Shown here piece after piece: positions 1 through 11,800 of a DNA stretch of 64,000 bases. Under the pieces are notes generated by a model. It was given only the letters and a program-made list of their open reading frames with translations, did not search any database and was not told the DNA's origin. The number at the start of each line of letters is the position of its first letter. Within the stretch, counting starts at the first letter, position 1. The position numbers and the translations under genes were made by a program. This DNA comes from Lepidodermella squamata (Eukaryota > Gastrotricha): assembly GCA_047495785.1 (NCBI GenBank), contig JBLDXI010000011.1, positions 1,612,001-1,676,000 on the forward strand, given 5' to 3'.

Positions 1-102
1 TTCAGATGTCACTTTTGTGATCTTTGTAATAGATATAGGATGCATTCATATATTTATCCATGACAAATTATTCATTTTTTTCTTGCGTAGATTTATTAAA
101 GA
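1..102. other. Sequence before the first start codon, probably intron end or 5' leader
   Basis: The stretch is AT-rich and carries a possible 3' splice site, TTCTTGCGTAG, ending near position 90. A second candidate, TTATTAAAG, ends at 101. An upstream exon of the first gene may therefore lie outside the window. If the acceptor at 90 is used, a TAA at 97-99 is in frame and translation must start at 103. If the acceptor at 101 is used, the reading frame could continue from upstream. Confidence 0.4.
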
Positions 103-806
103 ATGTTGCCTAATCTACAACAAGCGCCAGCTGTTCCGTTGTACCGGAAAAGGCCGCATTGTTTACTCGGTCTTGGATTCAGTGCGGATGATGGCTTACT
201 GCTCGAAGATGGCATTGAGCTTCAACCTGACCAGAAGCACCCTCGAGTCGAGATCAGCGATTCGTTGCAGAAAATGACAATCGGAGCGCAAGAATTCGCT
301 GCAAATCCGGCAGATCATTTCAAAAATCCAGAAGCGACTGCGACGCCATCAAACTCGCCGGAAGATGTCGAAATGCTGCCAATATCCGATGAAGATACGA
401 AGACCGCTCAAAATACTATTGCTACTGCTATTGATGATGACGATTTGGAAGATCTGCCTTCAACTAGCTCAGAGCCGGGTGGAATTATTTTCAAAGTACC
501 TCTTTACCAACTCATCTCCTCGCCTCCTCAAGACAAATTTTTGAAAGAAAATCCGTAAGTACTAGCTAATATTGTTGGATTTTTTTTAGCTTCGTTGTTT
601 AAAGGTGGATTCAGGCTAATGCTGGTGATAAGGCACTTGTGGTGTGGCAGCCATCTCCTTTCAGGGCAGCAGAGTCAAATCGAGTGCCATCAAATTGCAG
701 TACGACATCATCTTCGAGCGCCTCAGATGCAATGCCAACTGATAGCGATGACGATCGCGATTCAGGTCATATCGATGAAGAGCCACTCGACCCTGATTAT
801 GACTAG
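103..806 (+). CDS. Acidic, Ser/Thr-rich protein of unknown function (two exons)
   Basis: Exons are 103-554 and 605-806. The donor is ATCC|GTAAGT and the acceptor TTTAAAG|G; this pairing keeps the frame and gives about 217 residues ending at TAG 804-806. The region around residues 85-130 is rich in Asp, Glu, Ser and Thr. The C-terminus is also Ser/Asp-rich and ends DEEPLDPDYD. No domain, signal peptide or membrane segment is visible, and a nuclear or cytosolic regulatory protein would fit. I do not recognise the family. The 50-bp intron is supported by the stop codon in the frame if no splicing occurs, and by continuity across NPWIQANAGDKALVVW. AATAAATAAG near 880-889 could serve as the poly(A) signal. 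The true start may be in an upstream exon outside the window. Confidence 0.6.
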
Positions 807-1342
807 TAGGCGTTGTCTTGACTCGATAATTTCATATTCATGTCTTTCATCTGCGTGTGTAAATAATACTTATTGTTATAATAAATAAGTAGTAAATCGG
901 TGGTTCAATAATTCGCTGCTGATCTATGATCTCTCTCGCGTATGTATCAGGTTCATTTGATTCGACGCGTTGTTTTGTTGATGATTATAACAAACCTGTC
1001 GCCTCCCGCCCGCCGCGAAAGCCGAAGCGTGTGGACGCATCTCACGACGAAAGGGCGCGCCTTATTTACGACATCTATTGTTGTGTTATTAATGCGCGCG
1101 CGCACCGTGCCGTTTTATTAAGTAGACATCGTACACACCTAGTCGTTTGTTTGCGATACTACGCCACACGCAACTGCCAAAGACCTGTAAATTATACTGT
1201 CAATTCGGTGCGAAATGTGACCGCCAAAAACACGCGTCCATTTTATTATTATACAATTAATTTTCATGACATATCACCCTTCTGCCTTAATTTTTTTAGA
1301 TTTTTTCTGAACAAAATTATTCGAAAAAATGACGTGACTATA
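807..1342. promoter_or_regulatory. Short intergenic region: 3' end of first gene and promoter/5' UTR of the CUB/LDLa gene
   Basis: It holds the poly(A) region of the preceding gene (AATAAA near 880). From 926 an open frame runs into the next gene, but its residues are low-complexity and basic and look like fortuitous upstream sequence. GCGCGCGCGC occurs near 1094. No TATA box or other promoter element can be assigned with confidence. Confidence 0.4.
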
Positions 1343-4300
1343 ATGATTTTATACTTGCTGCTCATCGCATTTTCGACTTGCGAAGCATTCGAACGGCCGG
1401 TTTCTGTAATTTTCGATGGATCCAGCCCGTCGGCAGTTTGCGGCGCCTCGTATACCGGCTATTCGTTTCAAATGTCAATGTCGTGTCTACGACCGGCGGC
1501 AAATGCTGTGATTTTGGCGTCTTCAAACTTCAGCAATTCCATCCCTCGTTCGTCATGCTCGGCTAATTTTGTGACGCCCTGGACGCCTGCGTTGCCGAGA
1601 ATGTTTTTCATTGTGAAAATCACGCGTTTGCGGGTTCCGGCCGGTTCGAGGCTGCGAATCATTTCAGTCAATTCGAACGGTTCGCCGGTCGGAAATGCTG
1701 ATGTCGATGTTCGAAGTGGAAATCTCGATAATTTCAGAGAACAGGTACGCTTTAAATCTCAAGAAATTAGCTGAGCACTTAATTTTTCGGAATCATGTTG
1801 TATTATTTTGCGAATTTTCCCTCATCTCAAATTAAATTGAAAAAATAATTGAAATTTAATTTAATTTCAAATATTAAAAAATTAATTTTAAGCGCACTTG
1901 ATCGTAAGAATTCCTGAAATTGAAGAAGCGGGACGCGCAAATTGAAAGCTTTCAGCGTTAATTAACGATGATGTTAGCACTTGAGTTCGCTTCCCTCGGC
2001 ATTGTTTCATTTCCTCCCCATTAAAATGTGATTATAGCATTCTATTTATTGCAAATCTCCCTTGAAAAGCTGCGGACAGGGTTGAAAATGGGGCCAAAGT
2101 TGGCATTTTTTCGAAAGCATGTCATAGAAATATCATTGAAAGACACATTAAAATTGGACATTTGATTAAAAGCTGTCATTTAGCGAAATTGAATTATAGA
2201 AGGCTAATCACCGTTACTAATTTTTTCCAAAAGCCTAATCGAACGCAATTTCATAAGTTTTGCAGTTACGTGATGAAATGCAAGAAAAAAGGCTGAGAAA
2301 TTGTTCAAAATTCGCAATCTGAGAATTGAAGAAAGGAAAGAAATTAATTCGTTGGGGAACCAAGTAGCGTGTCCCTTAACTATATTCTAATTTTAAAAAA
2401 TTTCGCAGGAAATTGATTTATTTTTCTAAAATTAATCCCCCGGGATAAAATTTATCCGCAATTTCACCGCAAATTTAGCGGAGAACCCGATGGTAACTGG
2501 TTCGGTAATTTTCCGTATTTCAGCCGGTCTACTTCTCTTTTTCATTTATTTCACAATTCATTCTTCATCGCCTTATTTCTATGGTATTTGGAACATTCCT
2601 ACATGCGCATGATAAAATTTTCCCATTGGGAAATTGAATTTCTCTATGGCTGAATTAAATTTTTTAAGGCAGACTTTTTATTTCAATTTTTTACGTTATT
2701 TTCACAGGGGTATGACCCTTTAACACCCCAAAAAGTGGCTCCAGATAGTGCGCATGTAGGAATAGCACTGGCTATCGCTAGCCATAGAGTATTCCCTTAT
2801 TTCTGGCCTTGAAATGTGATCTCTAATTTGAGACATTCTGATTTCTTTTCCATGTATTTTTCGCTTGCGTTAATTTAAGCACGCCCTGTAAAAATCAGGG
2901 CCAAAATTATTGAGAAAATCAAATATTTGAAAACAAAAAGTCTTGAAAATTAGCGCTAGAGCCTTTAAAATAAGCGGTGCAAAGGTCACAATAAATCGGA
3001 AAAAAATAACGAACGGCATCAGATCGCGTGCGCGACTAGCAAAAAAACAGCCACGTAACAATCGCATTTTCGCCTCGAAAGAGCACGCGTTTCAATATTC
3101 TTCAATCAAAAAATCTCATGATGAAAAGTATTTATCATGATTTTAGTCTCCTATATTAATAGGAAAACATTTGATTTTTTCCTAAATTTTTCTAGCATGG
3201 ATCTGAGTATGTCGAAATGACCGGTACAATCCGAGTGATGTGGGAATCAACGAACCCTGTCATCGACTGGGGCTCAACCTGCGTGCCGTACACGCTCGAC
3301 TTCGACCTCGCAATCATGGCCTTCTGGCCGCGCTGGGTCAACCGAACAAGCGGCGCCCTCGAGTGCCCGATGGGCTCGTTCGAATGCCGCCGCATCCACT
3401 ACTGCCTGCCGCGGCAGTTCGTCGGCGATGGCGTGAATCACTGCGTCGATGGCGACGACGAGCTGGGCGTCTTCCCTGGGTCGAACCAGCACAATTCGTA
3501 CCCAGACACCGACCAACCGCCCCCGCTGCCCTACTCGCCGACGAATACGGTGAACGGCCCTGGACTGGGCGCGTTTAACAGCGCGATTTTTGTACCGTTG
3601 ATTGTTTTTGTAATAATTTGCGTCTTTCTCGCGGCTTGCATTGTGCGCAGTCGAGTCGCGTGCCGGCAATTAGCGCTGCGACAGGCCACGTTCAGCGAGG
3701 CGTGTCGGCAGATTTTCTGCGGCTTCCGCTCGTCGATTCGGCTGTCTGTCCGGCCGACTGATCGCCTGCAAATGCCACCGACTATTCGAGTGAGGAATCA
3801 GCAACAGCAGCAGCAGGCTGATTTGGCGGGGAATGACGGCGGCATCAGTTCGGACCCGCTGGGCGTCCCGTCGCAGTACCGGTCGTCAGGGTTCAGCACG
3901 TCGAGTGGCGGGTTTCGCCGGTGGCAGGAGCAGTTTTTACGAAGCCACCCCTCGCCGGCTACCAGTGTTAACATCATTCCAAGTGAGTTTTAAAATCTGA
4001 TTTTTTTCACTTTCATAACTTAAAAATAAACCAAGCTGAAACTGCTAAATAATTTTAAGGAGGTGATTTATTTGAATTTTTAAATGAAAAACTAAATTCC
4101 CGAAGTAAAGCGAATTTGTTATTGAAAAATCAAAATTCCACCTTAAATGCCTAAAGGAACTCCGCAAGTGAAAATAAATTGTGTTGAATGACAAATTGAA
4201 CGCCCTTAATTTTGAAATTTTTTCTCAAGTTCTATTTTTCGTTTAACCTCGACACTTGGGCTCTGAAATTTCAAATTTTGTTGAAGATTTCAAATTTATT

Positions 4301-7300
4301 ATTAAATTATCATATTTATTTGAAATATTATTGAAAACTATCCTGCGATTTATTTTATTAGAGGAGCAAAGGGATTATTTCAAAAAATTTAATATTTTGC
4401 CTTCAATATTGAAAATGATCGAAAAATGATTGAATTTTTAGGAAAAGAATCTACTTTCTGGTAGCGAGTGGTTATTCTTAAAAAATCGTGTAAATCTAAA
4501 GACTTTGGGAGATGCTGAGTGGCTTTTCTTCATGACTTCAAGAATATAAGCTTAGTTTTCAGAAAAGGGATGGCCATTTTGAGAAATTAGGTGAGTCCGC
4601 CACAAAATAGCTGAGGTGAAAGTCGCCTTGGGGCAATCAGTTGTCAAAAATCGCCTTTTGGAGGTGTTAGCTAAAGGAGAAGCTCAGAAAAACAATAAAC
4701 AACTTGGGTTAAGTAATTATCATCAAATTGAAGTGGCACCGAGAAAATTATAAGTAACGAAATAAAAGCCCAGCGTAATCTGGTCGATGACTCTTGCCTC
4801 GGTAGCTCGCTTCTGCTGCGTCTTGGGCTGCTTCTACTGCCCGCCACAGCTCCGTCCGCTCTCGCCTCGCCGCGGCCAACTCGGCCAGAACGGTCTACAG
4901 CGAATCTTACAAGTACCGAAAAACAAATTAAAAAGATGATGTAAGTTGGGACGAGATGTCCCCTCGAGGCAACGGACGGCAGCCCACAACTCGCCGATTT
5001 CTGCTGCTTGCGCTTCGGCGGCAGCTGTGACCCGTGCGTCGACGACTTGGCCGCCATTGCTGTTAGTATCTGAATGATTCCAGATGAATGAGAAGCACAG
5101 GCAAACGATGATCATCGTGCATTTGAGTTGTATGCTAATCGATCATTGAATTGTAGCGAATTTCCAAACAAAAAAACCCAATTAGGTATTTTTTACCGGA
5201 TGTCTTCCGGACAAATTATGAAAATTGCATAAAACATAGGAATTTAATCAGTCTCAAATTAAATAATCATCATCAATTAATCATTCTCAGATTAAACGTA
5301 AGCTTACCGTTGCCAGTTTTTGGAGTGGAAATTGCAAATGTAGCAGGAAGTTCTGAGGTTTCAGCACGATCTGTATTCTGATCTTGAGACATTATTTCAC
5401 CGAACTTTTTCCTGACAAATCATGATAGTTGCAGAATAATTTGTCATTGTCCTATACTTTTGTAACCATCCTGCAATTTTGTTTCCTTTCTACTTTCAAG
5501 AGCCGATACATGGAGGGCTATAAATCTTGCGTGTTATAGCTCTTGAATAAATAAATAAATTGAGCAATTACAACATGAAACTCGACACGTTCTAAGAGTA
5601 AACGTCGGAAAAGATAGCTTACGGATCTCGGTTGAAGCAGCAGCAGGAGTATCACGGGTAGCAGCAACAGGAGAGTCACGAGTATTAGTGGTTTCCATTA
5701 TGCTTTTCTTTCTTTGCAAAAAAATTGAATTTTTCTAACAGATGAAAAAAGGTTTTGTGGATGAAATTTTTCAAGAAGGAAATGAGCTGGATGATCTGTT
5801 TTGATCTTGAGACATTATTAGAATAATAAGCAACTTTTTAAGAAACACAGGAATTGCTGAAATCTTGGGCTTGGGCGGCCCGCCCGCCTCAGCTCCGTCC
5901 GCTCTAGCCTCGCCGCGGCCAACTCTGCCAGAATCGCCTGCAACACGTCTTGCATAGTTGAGAAGCACAAGAAACGATGAAAACAAAGCATGAACACCTT
6001 GGGTCACGAGATTAAAGCGAATCTCACAAGTACCGAGAATTAACCAAAAAAAAATCGAACTAAATTTAAGGCTAAACCATTTGGTAGTTAACCAAATTTC
6101 CTCAAGGCAAATAGCAGCATTTAAACATAGGACATTACTCAGAATGAATGTATAAAAACTCTTGCGATGCCTTCAATCATCAGTAAAACAAGCCATGCAA
6201 CCGAATTAGAAGATGGGAAATTAGACACTTTCTCAGAGAATAGCTTACACAGATGAGCCGTTGAGCTGTGTTTCAGCAGTTGTGTCGTCTTGATTTTCCG
6301 AGATTTTTTTCGATAGAAGTTGCAACAAGACAGTTGCTTAATATGATCAAGTTACTTGCGATGGGACGAGATGTCCCATCGGGGCGGCATACGGCATCCC
6401 GCAACTCGCCGATTTCGGCAGCCTGAGCTTGGACGGCATCCCGCAGCTCGCCGATTTCGGCAGCCTGCGCTCAGGCGACAGCTTGGGCGGCTTCAGCTAC
6501 CCGCCTCACCGCGGCCAATTTGACTCGTACGGCGGCCAGCTCTTCGGCTTCGGCGGCCCGCTTAACGATGGCCAGCTCGGCCACAATGGCCTTAGTCAGT
6601 TCAGCAATGTCTTCAAGGATCAGTAAAAAAGCCATTCAACATAATTTTAAGATAGCTTACCGGTTATCGGTAGTTTGAGATCGCTTTTGTATGTTCGCAA
6701 AAATTGAAAAAAGGTTGTTCGAAGAAATTGTTCGTTGGAACAGATTTCCGAAGTTCTCAAGAAAAAAAGAAAATAATAATTAGGAATAAAATTATGAAAA
6801 AATTAGAAAGCCGACGTTTTGGGCTGCTTCTGCTGCCCGCCTCACCGTGGCCAACTCTTGGGCTTGTGCTAAATCTTGGATTGGAGGCTTCGGCGGCAGC
6901 TTGTGCGGCTTCTGCAGCCCGCTTCACCGTGGCCAACTCGGCCAGAACGGTCTGTATCAATTCTCGTAGTTCTCGTGTCATTTAATTACAGCGACTCTCG
7001 TACTCAGTACCGAGAACATCGAAATTAACCAAATAAAACTCAACTAAATATAATGGTAAGCCATTCGGTATTTCTTTGTGGCAAATTTCTTAGAAGAAAT
7101 TGATCTCTTCCTTGAAATATAGCTTACAGCCATTGAGTTGGTGGAAGTAGGATCGGAGTGAATTTGAGAACGTTTCGACGTAGCAACAATACCTGTTACA
7201 AAAATTTTTGAGTACTTCATATCCGAGTCCTGATTGCTTTCAGTGCTTTTTCTTGAATTTTTCGGCGCATATGTCGCATCGGAAATCGTCGGACGAATCA

Positions 7301-8895
7301 GGCTCCTGGGTCGCGACATTAATATTTTAAGCGATGGAGCACGTTTTAGTTTTTCATCTTTGTGGCTCGAATAGACTCCTTTCGCCACAATACTTATAAA
7401 TCCGAGTCCTGATTGGTTTCAGTGTTTTTCGATTTTCAACAAATTTTACAAAAATGATCAGCATAAATGTTAAAATCCGAATAATTTATTTCGTATAAAT
7501 CGTCCAGAAATGGCCTTACAATACACACACAATACACACACAGTCTGTCACTTTGTATATATTGTATATATTGTAGGCCCATTTGAAGCGTTTTGTGAAG
7601 AATAAGAAAACGTCATATCAGCCTTCGAGTCTTCGAGTTATATCCGAGTTGAATAATTCGCTCTTAACATCTCATGTCAACCCGGTATGAGAACTTGAGA
7701 GAAGTTGCAGCCAGAGGGCGATTCGGACTGAATATTGTCAAATTTCTCTAGAATTTCGATTAACCTTGGGATATCGCGTGAAGTTGTAAGATTGTTATGT
7801 TGTTTTGATGAAATGTATTATTTGTCGTTGAGATTTTGCATTGATATTGTCATCCGTCGAGCCAAAGTTCAATTTAGAGGATACTGCCATCGTCGTCCGC
7901 GGCGAGTGGAGCGGACGTTCGGCCGCCCAGCGGAGACTGCCTCGGTGAGTTGTTGGCGCTCGCCGAATTCATTGCCTCTTCGGCCTTGATTATGGGCAAA
8001 AACGTTCCATTGCGTCGGATTTGTGTCTTTTCATCGGAAGGATTTTGCCACCAATATCAGCGGTTAAAATAAAGTTCAAATACAAAAAAGATAGTAAATA
8101 CGGATTTCTAAGTCTAAAACGAGTTACTGACGAAAGCCGTTCAATAGAATTTCAATAAAGCTCAGCGTTGTTCTCAGCCATTTTCAAGAAAAGGAAGAAT
8201 GGAAAATATTAAAAAATGAATAAATTATAGGCAAAATATTGATAAATTTTTCTTTCGTGAAAATTTGAATTGAGCGGAATAAATATTCAAAAATTCCCAA
8301 TCGCAATTATTTTTTCGCAATATTTTTGTTCAATTTTCCTGGATATCCTGGATCACAATTTTTTCGCAATATTAATTCGAATTTTTTTTTTAATTTTTTA
8401 GAAGAATTCGACATGTCCCCGCCGAGTTACGAAGAAGCGTTGCGGCTGCCCTCGGCAAACACGCGGTCGATAACGGACTGGTTTGGCCATTTCAAAGCGT
8501 CCGAAGCTGTCGACGACTCATCGGCCGACCAGCCTAACAATAATACCGAACAAACTGCTGTTGTACCTGTGATTAGCGCCCTGAATGCACCCCCACCGCC
8601 GCTGCCTTCAGACCACCGAAACAACGACGGCAACTGGCATCGACTGGCTGAATCGATTGACCAAAGTTTGACTTCAGTCATATCGCTTTCATCGACCAAT
8701 TTATCGACAACAGCCGGCGGCGGGGTAGAAAATACGACGACGACCAATAATATTACCAATAATCGAACTGCTGCTGCGATATCGACGAGTGAAAGCGCGC
8801 TGCCGGTGAGTCATGACGATGAATCACCGGCTAGCCCGTCCAGGCCTCAGAGCATGGTTTTACTTGAAGACCAGTCTTCAGTTGAATGGGTCTAG
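1343..8895 (+). CDS. Single-pass receptor: CUB-like ectodomain, LDL-receptor class A repeat, TM, PPSY tail
   Basis: Proposed exons are 1343-1744, 3196-3982 and 8402-8895. Both junctions are canonical and frame-consistent, phase 0 then phase 1, giving 560 residues. The ATG at 1343 begins a signal peptide (MILYLLLIAFSTCEA). A CUB-like beta domain spans the first junction, with Cys pairs and GTIRVMWEST. Residues around 190-222 form an LDLa module, CPMGSFECRRIHYC through CVDGDDE, with the acidic Ca-binding end intact. A transmembrane helix (SAIFVPLIVFVIICVFLAAC) and a Cys/Gln-rich cytoplasmic region follow. Exon 3 encodes a PPSYEEAL motif, a classic WW-domain/Nedd4 ligand, then Ser/Thr-rich sequence. 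LRAD3-type receptors share the LDLa-TM-PPxY layout, but the CUB-like part differs. Likely a cell-surface receptor or endocytic protein. Exon 3 is separated by 4.4 kb, so it could belong to another gene. Confidence 0.7.
1745..3195 (+). other. First intron of the CUB/LDLa gene
   Basis: The 1.45-kb intron starts GTACGC and ends TTTTTCTAG. It is AT-rich without a supported ORF. An inverted pair, CCTACATGCGCA near 2602 and TGCGCATGTAGG near 2748, with nested CTATGGC/GCCATAG, suggests a small (about 150-200 bp) inverted-repeat insertion. Confidence 0.6.
4752..5392 (-). CDS. Nested small coiled-coil gene unit A, antisense in the intron
   Basis: On the minus strand an ATG at 5392 opens MSQDQNTDRAETSELP, an exon ending at 5308 with donor GTAAGC (phase 1). 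A CAG acceptor gives an exon starting at 5069 that continues in frame: DTNSNGGQVVDARV, then heptad-like AAAEAQAAEIGELWAAV. A third coiled-coil segment (VLAELAAARRERTELWRAV) runs from about 4905 to a TAA near 4752, but I cannot find a clear donor linking segments two and three. If unspliced, the second frame stops at 4834. Ala/Glu/Leu heptads imply an oligomerising helix. The unit is repeated three or four times upstream (5.6-7.4 kb). It may be a real small multigene cluster or a degenerating repeat. Confidence 0.4.
5455..5562 (+). mobile_element. LINE 3'-tail fragment
   Basis: The segment ends in ATAGCTCTTGAATAAATAAATAAATTG. It resembles the 3' UTR and tail at about 49450-49540 (TCATAGCTTCTAAATAAATGAATAAATAAAT), which follows a recognisable LINE ORF end. 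It is a short, 5'-truncated insertion lying between coiled-coil units. Confidence 0.45.
5623..7388 (-). repeat. Further tandem coiled-coil gene units (B-D and remnants), antisense in the intron
   Basis: At least three more units repeat the layout of unit A: a short Ser/Thr/Asp-rich exon followed by donor GTAAGCTA, then Ala/Glu/Leu coiled-coil sequence. Short exons end near 7133, 6657, 6247 and 5623. The last starts at ATG 5698 (METTNTRDSPVAATRDT) and, like unit A, ends in phase 1. Coiled-coil blocks sit at about 6981-6840 (TVLAELATVKRAAEAAQAAA), 6610-6370 (duplicated AAEIGELRDAV, with one in-frame TGA) and 5955-5885 (AILAELAAARLERTELRRA). Units are about 450-650 bp. Stops and missing starts show that several are decayed. 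Confidence 0.4.
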
Positions 8896-11800
8896 TTCGA
8901 GGGAAAAAAATCGACAAAAAATTCATCGCGTTCTCGTATCTTTGAAAAAAGCTTTATTTTGCGATCTTACGCACTGTTGAAAAAGGTTGACGTCCAATTT
9001 CGAGGAAAAATGCCATTAAATTCCAAAATTGAAATCAAAATAAAAAAATTTCTTAAAATTTGATAAAATAATTCGATTATCGATTTTTTTATTTAAATTC
9101 GATTTTTATCAAAATATTTTGAAATTTATAGTTTTAAAGTTGAAATAATTGGCTTGTTAGATTTTTCAAGAAAATTCACAGTAATATTAATTTTTAATTT
9201 TTTGAAATTTCCAAATAATGGCATTTTTGTCCGAAAAGAGGACATTTTTGTAATTTGGGCCCGACTCACCATAATTGTTGTCTCGAGATCTTGAAATCAT
9301 CACTCATTGTTATTTCTTCTGTTTTTGTTCTAATTTCCGCTCTTGGAGCTGGTCCTTTAACCATCCATTGCTCTCCTCTTCCCATTTCTACTTTCCTTCC
9401 TCAAAAAAAATAATCATACCTTCTTTAACATCAAAAATAATGCAAAGAAGCCTCTCTTTTTTCTACCTTTTGTCTCGTGCTTTTCCAGAAAAAAATTGCT
9501 CCAAATTTCTTTCACGAAAAAAAGATAATAATAACATGATTTTGGTTGTATGGCGGCGATATTCATGTGTTCGGCAGCTCACTTATCCGGTTGTGGCTTT
9601 TCATTGTTTTCCCTTGAATCAACGCGAAATAATTCGATTTTACCTCAATGATTGAAATTTAAACGCAAATTGTTGTGTTTTTTTTATGTGTCTGATAAGA
9701 TTTGATGATGATGAATTTTTATTTCTGTGCCTAATAATTGAAAACGCTAATATTTGTACAATATCAATAAAATCGGTCGATTTTTGAGACGAGTTCATTT
9801 TTCGCACCTGTAATAAACAGCCGGCGGTGATTGGCAGCTAAATTGCGGCGTTGCTATGGCGACGCTATTCAATTTCAATTTCAAATTATTTTTTTTTCAG
9901 TTAAATTGTTTTTCAATGCAAGTGCAGCGCGCGCAAAAGGTAAACAAGATGCGAGCTGTGAGTTGCAATTGATACCTTAAGGCTGCATTTTGAGCCTAAT
10001 GAGGTGCTAAACGGCTACTCGAGATGTTGATGGCAAATTGTTTGCGCGGGATTTTTTTTTGTCACCCTGCTAATACTCGTAAGCACACGGACAGCGGCGG
10101 GTTGGTTATATTTCTCATGGTTTTTCGAGGAAGTGGCGACGCGAGCCGGCGCTTTTATCATCACAGCGCGCGGCTACTATCTTATTCCGTGATAATATCT
10201 TAGGTTGCAGCAGCAGGCCTCCCAAGTGGCGATTCTCACCGCACGCTCGCCGGCTATCTTCCCCTATTATAGGTAAGTATATCACTCGACCGGTTACACA
10301 GCCACATGGTCAAAAGTCCACGTAAAATGCAGCTCAATTTGTCCACCCTAATTTACTTCGCGTACTTGTGATGAGATGATGGCCATCAACAACAAGCTTC
10401 CGATGTGAGATGCCCTTGATTTTAGCTATACTTAAGGCTTTAGGATATCTTTTAAGGAAATTATAAGTTCAATTTTTTTTTAATTTTAAATTATTATTTT
10501 TTTGTTCAAAAGCATTTTTTTCAACGTAGGACGACGAAATATAATGATGATAATATAGTCGACTGTTTTATTGCCCCTAATTTAACTCGATGATCATTTG
10601 TCGACTCGAATAACTGCGCATTTATAAAATGCACATTTCATCAGCCTTTTTTTAAAGTATAATCATTATAGTTTGGACATATTCCGAAAAAATATGGGTC
10701 AATATTGAAGAAAGTCACCACTCAGCTCCAGATTTTCAAAACACGTATTTGCAGTTTTTGAACATATTCGAACAACGTCTATCCTTACTGCTCGTTGAAT
10801 TAGAAAAATGCCAGTTTTTCGAATGGATCCTAAACAATTTTAAATTTTCAAGTTTTTTCAGCGGGTCCTATCTTTTATGTTGAAAGCTGCATAAAAATCC
10901 GGAACCTTTGAGAGCTCGGATTCAGTCTGTACCATTAACCAGCAGATGGTATTTACCTTGGACAAACCCATGTTTTTCACCGGTTAAAAATCTGCTGCTT
11001 TTAGGGAAAAAGAAACGTAGGGAAAAGGTAATTCCTTATTTTTTTTAATATTTTACTAAATTTTTATTGATTTTCTGCGAATGCTCTCTTTTGCATATAT
11101 AAAGGCATTAAGCATTTCAAGGCTCGCCTTTGACAAGGATCGAATTTTTAAGAATTTCAAGAATTCACTGCTTGAATTTTTCTGAAGATCTATTCGGCTC
11201 CAATCACCTTGAGTTTTATGCCAAGCGAAAGCTGGGAACACAGAATTTTTTAAATTCCATATTGTTGACGATCAACCTTAAATCTTTTGCAAAGTCCAAA
11301 GTGTCCAAGGCTACCCAATTTCCACAGCAAAATTTTTCATCTTAAAACTCTCACCATCATTTTTCTATCTTCATAGTACATTTCACCTATTTAGTTCGCT
11401 CACACTTGTTGTAGAGTGCAATCGATTATAGCCGGAAATCAATCGACCAGCCATGTGAATGATTAGATTGCCACATTGGCCGCGATTTGTGCCTCACGAG
11501 GTGACCACAAGACCAAATAGCATTAATTACTGGTCTCATACTCGCAAAAACATATGTCTCATCTACTAAAGCCTGTGTGACTTTGCCCCGATAAGTTAAC
11601 GCGCTAATAATCGCCCATCTCAGGGCGCGTATGTTGGTAATATTACTAATAATTAACTTTTATATACAGAGTGAAACACACATTTTTCGCCTCTTGTTCG
11701 TTCCATTAGGCACGCTTGTAAAAGTAACGCTCGAGTAGCGCCTAGCCGCAAGGCGGCGCGCTAAATTGGCGCAAAATCCCCCTAAAAATATATTCTAATA

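Larger units (their letters stand above)
3983..8401 (+). other. Second, 4.4-kb intron of the CUB/LDLa gene
   Basis: It opens with GTGAGT and closes with a long T-run and TTTTTTAG. It contains a LINE-like 3' tail (about 5455-5560) and an antisense array of small coiled-coil units (4750-7400), listed separately. About 7400-8400 shows no supported gene. CA-repeat (ACACAC) and TATATTGTATATATTG tracts occur at 7520-7575. Confidence 0.6.

Noticed and set aside
926-1342. N-terminal extension of the CUB/LDLa frame
   Set aside because: The open frame upstream of the ATG at 1343 is basic and low in information, and would bury the clear signal peptide at 1343.
3274-3669. 131-residue antisense ORF
   Set aside because: It is the shadow of the GC-rich LDLa exon on the opposite strand.
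9275-9655. 126-residue ORF after the CUB/LDLa gene
   Set aside because: Phe/Ser-rich translation of simple AT-rich DNA, with no domain or splice support.
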